64,000 nt of DNA from positions 46,303 through 110,302 of the forward strand of contig JAHIUW010000005.1 of the NCBI GenBank assembly GCA_018816865.1. Reading direction: 5' to 3'. The stretch comes from Pseudomonadota bacterium (lineage in GTDB: Bacteria; Desulfobacterota; Desulfovibrionia; Desulfovibrionales; Desulfovibrionaceae). The translations under genes were made by a program, and so were the position numbers. Position 1 is the stretch's first letter. The number at the start of each line of letters is the position of its first letter. This document shows positions 59,865 to 64,000 of this stretch, piece by piece. The notes under the pieces were generated by a model. It searched no databases. It had not been told where the DNA came from and saw only the letters and a list, made by a program, of their open reading frames with translations.

Positions 59865-62132
59865 ATGGATATTGAAAAAAGAATACAGGGCCTTGGCGAA
59901 AGGCTGCAATACATCAAGGACATCTTCGGCGAGAAGGAGAACGTCAATATCGAGCTGTTGGAATCCAAATTGGTGGATTTTAACCAGCGCGAAAACGGCC
60001 TTTCCGAGCAGGATCAGGCCCGACAGCTTTCCGCCCTTGAAGATCTGTATGTGTTTCTGGAAAAGAAGCTCGAACGTGAGCTGACTGCCATGGACAGGGT
60101 GCGCATCGTACGGCATCCGCAGCGCATCTGTCTGAAGGATATTCTGGAGAACGTTTACGACAACTATACCGAGCTGGGTGGCGAGGGCGAGTACAATATC
60201 GACCCGAGCATGCTCATCGCCCGGGCTTATATCTCGCGCCGGGTGGGCGGCAAGGTCCACAACCAGCCTGTGATGGTCATCGGCCAGGAAAAGGGCCACG
60301 GCGAGGAGTTCCGCAACGGCGGCTCCGTCAAGCCCTGGGGCAACGCCAAGGCCTTGCACTACATGAAGGTCGCCGAAACCGAGAACATCCCCATCCACAC
60401 CTATGTCTCCACCCCCGGGTCGTACCCCATTGAGGATTACCCCGGCGCAGCGCAGCAGATTGCCAGAAATCTTTATGAAATGGCTGGGTTGACAGTTCCA
60501 ATGATTGCCGTGTTCTCCGAGGGCGGTTCCGGCGGAGCCGAGGCCGTGGGCCTGACCGATATGCGCCTGATGTTTTCCCATGGGTACTACTCGGTCATCA
60601 GCCCCGAAGGCGCTGCCGCCATCGAGGGCCGGCTTCGGAACGGCGACCGGGCTTCGGTCGAACTCATCGAGACCTGCGCCCAGCGGCTGAAGATGACGGC
60701 TGAAGACAACCTGTCCATGGGCTATATCGACCGCATCATTCCCGAGCCTCCCCTGGGTGCTCGACCTGAGCATTTCGACTTCTTCAGGCTGCTGCGCAAT
60801 GAGGTCATCCGGGCCACGGACGAAGTGGTCCTCAACGTCAAGGGCTGGCGATTCTTCCGGGCCATGACCCTGCATACCCGCAAGAACAACAAGGGTGCCG
60901 GAGCCGAGGATATCTACGTCCGCTGGAGCCTTTCCGCCGGTGCGCGTGCGCGATTGGCTTGGCGGCGCTATCAGCGTTTCCGCAAGATGAGCCTGGGCGC
61001 GTTCATCGACAGCACCCCTTTCAATCGCAAGATGGAACGACTGCTGCGCGAGACGGGTTGGAGCCTTTACTCTTTCTTCAAGTATGACTTCCTGCGCAAG
61101 CATCAGAAGAAGATTTTCCAGGTCATGGAGGAGATTGGCAGCGAGATCCAGGTGGTCAAGGACAAGGTCGCCGTGCCCGTGAGATGGGTGCGCGAAACCC
61201 TGATCCCCGCCTCTGGGCAGGAGTGCAGTGAGGAGACGGAAAAGAGCCTGACCGAGTTGTCCTGTTGGGATGTGGATGCCTGCGACCCCGGATCCGGAGC
61301 CTCTTATGTGAGTCCTCAGGCCCGTGAGGACTACGCCTTGACCTGTCCCAATTCGGCCACCCACGGCTGCAAGGACCTCTGGGCGCCGGACCTGTTCCGT
61401 GATTTCGCCGGGGTCTGCTCCAACTGCGGGCATCATTTCCGCATGGAATACCAGTGGTACCTGCACAACCTGTTTGATTACAACTCCATCTTCGAGTTCT
61501 CGCGCAACGTGGAGGCGGGCAATCCCCTGTCCTACGACGGCCTGGACGCCAAGCTGGAGAAGGCCAAGTCTCAGACCGGCTTGAAGAGCGCTTGCATCAC
61601 CTTCGAGGCACGCATCAAGCACATCAATGTGGTCTGTGTGACCCTGGTGGGTTCCTTCAGGGGCGGCACGGTGGGTGCGGCCGAGGGCGAGAAGTTCGTG
61701 CGCGCCTGCGAGCGCGCCAGGCGCAAGCACTACCCCCTCATCGCCTACGTGCATGGCACGGCAGGCATCCGCATCCAGGAAGGCGTCAACGGGGTTATTC
61801 AGATGCCGCGTTGCACCATGGCTGTACGCAGGTATATCGAAGCTGGTGGTCTGTACCTCGTTGTCTATGACACCAACTCCTATGCGGGACCTCTGGCCAG
61901 TTTCCTGGGCTGTTCGCCCTATCAGTTCGCCATCCGTTCGGCCAACATCGGCTTTGCGGGCCCTGGCGTGATCAAGGAAACCACGGGCATGGATATTCCA
62001 CCCAACTACCATGACGCGCATCTGGCGTTGTCCCGGGGCCATATCCATGGCATTTGGGATCGCCGCGAGCTGCGTATGAATCTGCATCAGGCCCTGCTGA
62101 CCATGGGCGGTCGCAACCTGTATTACAGGTAG
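59865..62132 (+). CDS. Fused acetyl-CoA carboxylase carboxyltransferase (AccA-AccD order)
   Basis: 755 residues. Residues 1-310 match the alpha subunit AccA (N-terminal coiled coil, GQEKGHGEEFRNGGSVKPWGNAKALHYMK, FSEGGSGGAEAVGL, YYSVISPEGAAAI). A 170-residue linker region follows. Residues 490-755 match beta AccD, starting with a zinc ribbon (Cys494, 502, 518 and 521; the first pair is spaced by 7 rather than 2 residues), then LVGSFRGGTVGAAEGEKFVRACERA and GLYLVVYDTNSYAGPLASFLG. It transfers CO2 from carboxybiotin to acyl-CoA. Alpha-then-beta order is the reverse of PccB-type fusions. Confidence 0.9.
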   Translation: MDIEKRIQGLGERLQYIKDIFGEKENVNIELLESKLVDFNQRENGLSEQDQARQLSALEDLYVFLEKKLERELTAMDRVRIVRHPQRICLKDILENVYDNYTELGGEGEYNIDPSMLIARAYISRRVGGKVHNQPVMVIGQEKGHGEEFRNGGSVKPWGNAKALHYMKVAETENIPIHTYVSTPGSYPIEDYPGAAQQIARNLYEMAGLTVPMIAVFSEGGSGGAEAVGLTDMRLMFSHGYYSVISPEGAAAIEGRLRNGDRASVELIETCAQRLKMTAEDNLSMGYIDRIIPEPPLGARPEHFDFFRLLRNEVIRATDEVVLNVKGWRFFRAMTLHTRKNNKGAGAEDIYVRWSLSAGARARLAWRRYQRFRKMSLGAFIDSTPFNRKMERLLRETGWSLYSFFKYDFLRKHQKKIFQVMEEIGSEIQVVKDKVAVPVRWVRETLIPASGQECSEETEKSLTELSCWDVDACDPGSGASYVSPQAREDYALTCPNSATHGCKDLWAPDLFRDFAGVCSNCGHHFRMEYQWYLHNLFDYNSIFEFSRNVEAGNPLSYDGLDAKLEKAKSQTGLKSACITFEARIKHINVVCVTLVGSFRGGTVGAAEGEKFVRACERARRKHYPLIAYVHGTAGIRIQEGVNGVIQMPRCTMAVRRYIEAGGLYLVVYDTNSYAGPLASFLGCSPYQFAIRSANIGFAGPGVIKETTGMDIPPNYHDAHLALSRGHIHGIWDRRELRMNLHQALLTMGGRNLYYR

Positions 62133-62308
62133 CAGCGTGAGCCGGGCAGAGGCGTTCGTCCACCTTGCTGGAGTGGAAAAAGAGATCGCCGGTGCCGTGC
62201 CCCCTCGCTTGGCCCGGTTCCGAGCCGGTATGAGCCTTGAGTGTTCTGGCCTGAACAGCGAAACCAAGCCTCCCCTGGGCGGCTGAAAGAAATGGTTGGA
62301 TATAAATA

Positions 62309-62959
62309 GTGATAGACGTCAAAAGCTTACTAGATGAAATGAAGGCTTCTCCCTTCAAGATGGTCGAGGTCGTGGCTCCGCATACCGGGGTTGTGAAATA
62401 CGTGACCACCGAGCTTGGCACCTGCGTTTTCGGCCCCCAGGGCACTTGGCGTGAAAAGCCGGGGACCCTGCTGGCCCATCTGGAACGCGAGCGCAACAAG
62501 AAGCCCGTCCATGCCCCGCTCAAGGGCGAGATCGAGCAGGTCTTCAAGGAGTTGGACGGCACCTTTGTCGAGGCCGGGACCGTGCTGGCGACCATCCGCC
62601 ACTATCTGACCAAGGACGAGGTGATCGGGGCCATTCTCAAAAAGACTCTGTACCTGTTTCATGCACCCGAGCAGGCCAAGTATTATTTCTTTCCCGAGGT
62701 GGATACCAAGATCAAGGCCGCAGGGCCGCAATCCGTGAAGGTCCACGACGGGATGGAGTTGTTCATCGTCTCGCGCATGAAGCGGGAGGCCCCGCTGGTC
62801 TACACGGGGCCGACGGGCATGATCTACGCGGTGTACTTGACGCATAATGAGAGCATCGAGGCTGGTGCGCCGCTGATCGGCGTCTGCCCCGTGGACCAGT
62901 TGGCCCTGATCCAGGACGTGGTGAGTCGCGTCCAGAGCGAGTGGGAGGATCGAGATTAA
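62309..62959 (+). CDS. Biotinyl/lipoyl-type carrier protein, atypical
   Basis: 216 residues with two hammerhead-like halves: about 18-98 (VVAPHTGVVKYV ... PVHAPLKGEIEQVFKELDGTFVEAGTVLATI) and 135-200 (MELFIVSRMKREAPLVYTGPTGMIYAVYLTHNESIEAGAPLIGV). A normal biotin carrier has EAMKM; here only the second half has Met-Lys in the right hairpin (SRMKRE, Lys158), and the first has LERERNKK. So biotinylation at Lys158 is possible but not by the standard motif. It follows the carboxyltransferase by 176 bases. GTG start. Confidence 0.78.
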   Translation: MIDVKSLLDEMKASPFKMVEVVAPHTGVVKYVTTELGTCVFGPQGTWREKPGTLLAHLERERNKKPVHAPLKGEIEQVFKELDGTFVEAGTVLATIRHYLTKDEVIGAILKKTLYLFHAPEQAKYYFFPEVDTKIKAAGPQSVKVHDGMELFIVSRMKREAPLVYTGPTGMIYAVYLTHNESIEAGAPLIGVCPVDQLALIQDVVSRVQSEWEDRD

Positions 62960-62960
62960 C

Positions 62961-63341
62961 ATGACAAGATTATTACAAATTCGTGTCATGGCTCAGACCT
63001 TTGATCCTGCGGAAGTGGAGCGGGCCTTGCCGAAGCTTTGCGCCCTGGCCTGGCCGCATCGTTCCGAGGTGGCTGGCCCTGCCCTGGAGAAGAGGGGGGT
63101 GCTGGAGCTGGTGTCCACGTTGTACGACCGCGTGCGCTTCGTCATCAAGGATGCGGACGTCACGCAGAGCCTGGAACCCGGACTGGAGCAACTGGCCGGG
63201 CTCAAGACGGACCTGGACAGCGCCCTGGGCGACTGGAAACCATCCGAGGCCGAGCGTATTGCGCAGCAGCTTGAGGGCAAACTCGCCGAGCTTGAAAAGC
63301 TTGCCCCCGAGCAACCTTTTATCGTATCTCCAGCTGAATAA
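62961..63341 (+). CDS. Unrecognised small helical protein
   Basis: 126 residues, predicted almost all helical (DPAEVERALPKLCALAW, ALEKRGVLELVSTLYDRVRFV, SEAERIAQQLEGKLAELEKL). No family assigned. It starts 1 base after the carrier gene with GGGAGG upstream, so it belongs to the carboxylase transcript, and ends 20 bases before ssb. A carboxylase accessory role would be a guess. Confidence 0.8.
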   Translation: MTRLLQIRVMAQTFDPAEVERALPKLCALAWPHRSEVAGPALEKRGVLELVSTLYDRVRFVIKDADVTQSLEPGLEQLAGLKTDLDSALGDWKPSEAERIAQQLEGKLAELEKLAPEQPFIVSPAE

Positions 63342-63361
63342 ATTTTGAATAGGAGAGTTCC

Positions 63362-63862
63362 ATGGCTTCTTTGAATAAAGTGATGCTCATTGGCCGTCTC
63401 GGGATCGATCCCGAACTTCGTTATACCCAGAATGGTCAGCCCGTTGCCAATTTCCGTATGGCTACGGACGAGTCCTACCGCGGTACGGATGGCAACATGG
63501 TGGAACGTACGGAGTGGCATCGCGTGGTGGTCTTTGGAAAACAGGCCGAGCCTGTGGGCAACTACCTGCACAAGGGCAGCATGTGCTATGTCGAGGGCAG
63601 CCTGCAGACCAGAAGCTGGGAGGACCAGGGCGGCGTCACCAAGTACACCACCGAGATCAAGGCCCAGCGTGTGCAGTTCCTGGATCCCAAGGGTGCTTCG
63701 CAGGGCGGCGGCTACGATGCCCCGCGCCAGCAGAGTGCCGCACCTCAGGGTGGCGGCGGCGGGCGTCCGCAGCAGGCTCCTCGGCCTCAGCAGCAGGACG
63801 ACGACGATCTGGGTCCCGCTTTTCCGTCCGAAGCCTCGGGCATGGACGATGTGCCGTTCTGA
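63362..63862 (+). CDS. ssb: Single-stranded DNA-binding protein
   Basis: 166 residues. OB fold 1-110: SLNKVMLIGRLGIDPELRYTQNGQPVANF, TEWHRVVVFGKQAE, YLHKGSMCYVEGSLQTRSWED. A Gly/Gln/Pro-rich disordered linker (115-150) leads to the acidic tip MDDVPF, the docking site for repair and replication proteins. Full length. AGGAG lies before the ATG. Confidence 0.96.
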   Translation: MASLNKVMLIGRLGIDPELRYTQNGQPVANFRMATDESYRGTDGNMVERTEWHRVVVFGKQAEPVGNYLHKGSMCYVEGSLQTRSWEDQGGVTKYTTEIKAQRVQFLDPKGASQGGGYDAPRQQSAAPQGGGGGRPQQAPRPQQQDDDDLGPAFPSEASGMDDVPF

Positions 63863-63885
63863 CGTTTACCTAGATTACTTTTGTC

Positions 63886-63923
63886 AAAAAAGCTTCATAA
63901 CCTATTGGTTTATGAAGCTTTTT
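63886..63923 (+). terminator. Rho-independent terminator of ssb
   Basis: AAAAAGCTTCATAA, loop of 9, TTATGAAGCTTTTTC. Nearly symmetrical, so it could act on both strands. The last 77 bases of the window hold no gene. Confidence 0.88.
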
Positions 63924-64000
63924 CTTATGCAAATGGATTTGATGATAAAAGGCACGGATTGGATAACAGTTCACTTTAGAAAAGTGTAAAAATACAGGTG

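Noticed and set aside
62137..62286. A 49-codon frame starting with GTG 4 bases after the carboxyltransferase stop
   Set aside because: Placed as a coupled small ORF might be, but the ribosome site is poor and the sequence shows no motif. It would need proteomic or comparative support.

Overview
The window is GC-rich bacterial chromosome with short intergenic gaps, many GTG starts and clear Shine-Dalgarno sites. Gene content points to a Gram-negative delta-type proteobacterium, most likely of the Desulfovibrionales: a TAXI-type TRAP transporter, large PAS sensor kinases, sigma-54 promoters, a PomA-length stator pair and an AccA-AccD fused carboxyltransferase. This is inferred from gene families, as there is no rRNA in the window. 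No phage, insertion sequence, integrase or CRISPR array was seen.

Layout. 1-5.3 kb: a FadL-type porin (cut by the left edge) behind a MarR regulator, a tRNA-Val/tRNA-Asp/tRNA-Asp cluster, an unrecognised secreted protein bracketed by two identical terminators, an ICMT-like membrane protein and a GNAT enzyme. 5.8-14.1 kb: FadD, an FMN azoreductase, an HD-GYP protein, a kinase-like protein with no ATPase domain, two methyltransferases (one MnmM-like) and small hypothetical proteins. 14.3-18.3 kb: a TAXI-TRAP operon ending in a zinc-ribbon membrane protein, with a candidate sigma-54 promoter. 18.9-23.7 kb: a four-gene unit of ATP-grasp ligase, KamA-type radical SAM enzyme, M20 hydrolase and GNAT acetyltransferase, which looks like a small-molecule pathway. 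23.8-30.7 kb: a NarL-type kinase/regulator pair, HU and a hybrid kinase.

30.8-45.0 kb: a complete Tad (tight adherence, Flp pilus) locus on the minus strand. Thirteen genes run from the flp pilin, too short for routine ORF calling, to a TadE pseudopilin. A canonical -24/-12 promoter precedes flp. A sigma-54 response regulator lies just upstream, and copies of a TCTA-N7-TAGA palindrome occur in the flp upstream region and in front of the regulator's own gene, so a regulatory circuit can be proposed from sequence alone.

45.1-55.4 kb: a secreted DJ-1/PfpI protein, a beta-barrel protein, several c-di-GMP-type signalling proteins (receiver-receiver-degenerate GGDEF, single receiver, GGDEF-like/EAL/CBS/GGDEF), an isocitrate dehydrogenase that has lost the NADP-specific residues, a thioesterase, tRNA-Leu and a YbjQ-like protein with a sigma-54 promoter. 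55.5-64 kb: purine nucleoside phosphorylase, then a plus-strand run of motA, motB, a PilZ protein, biotin carboxylase, the AccA-AccD fusion, an atypical biotinyl-type carrier, a small protein and ssb.

Themes linking the regions are surface attachment and motility (Tad pili, MotAB, c-di-GMP proteins), fatty acid uptake, activation and synthesis (FadL, FadD, acetyl-CoA carboxylase), and repeated use of sigma-54.
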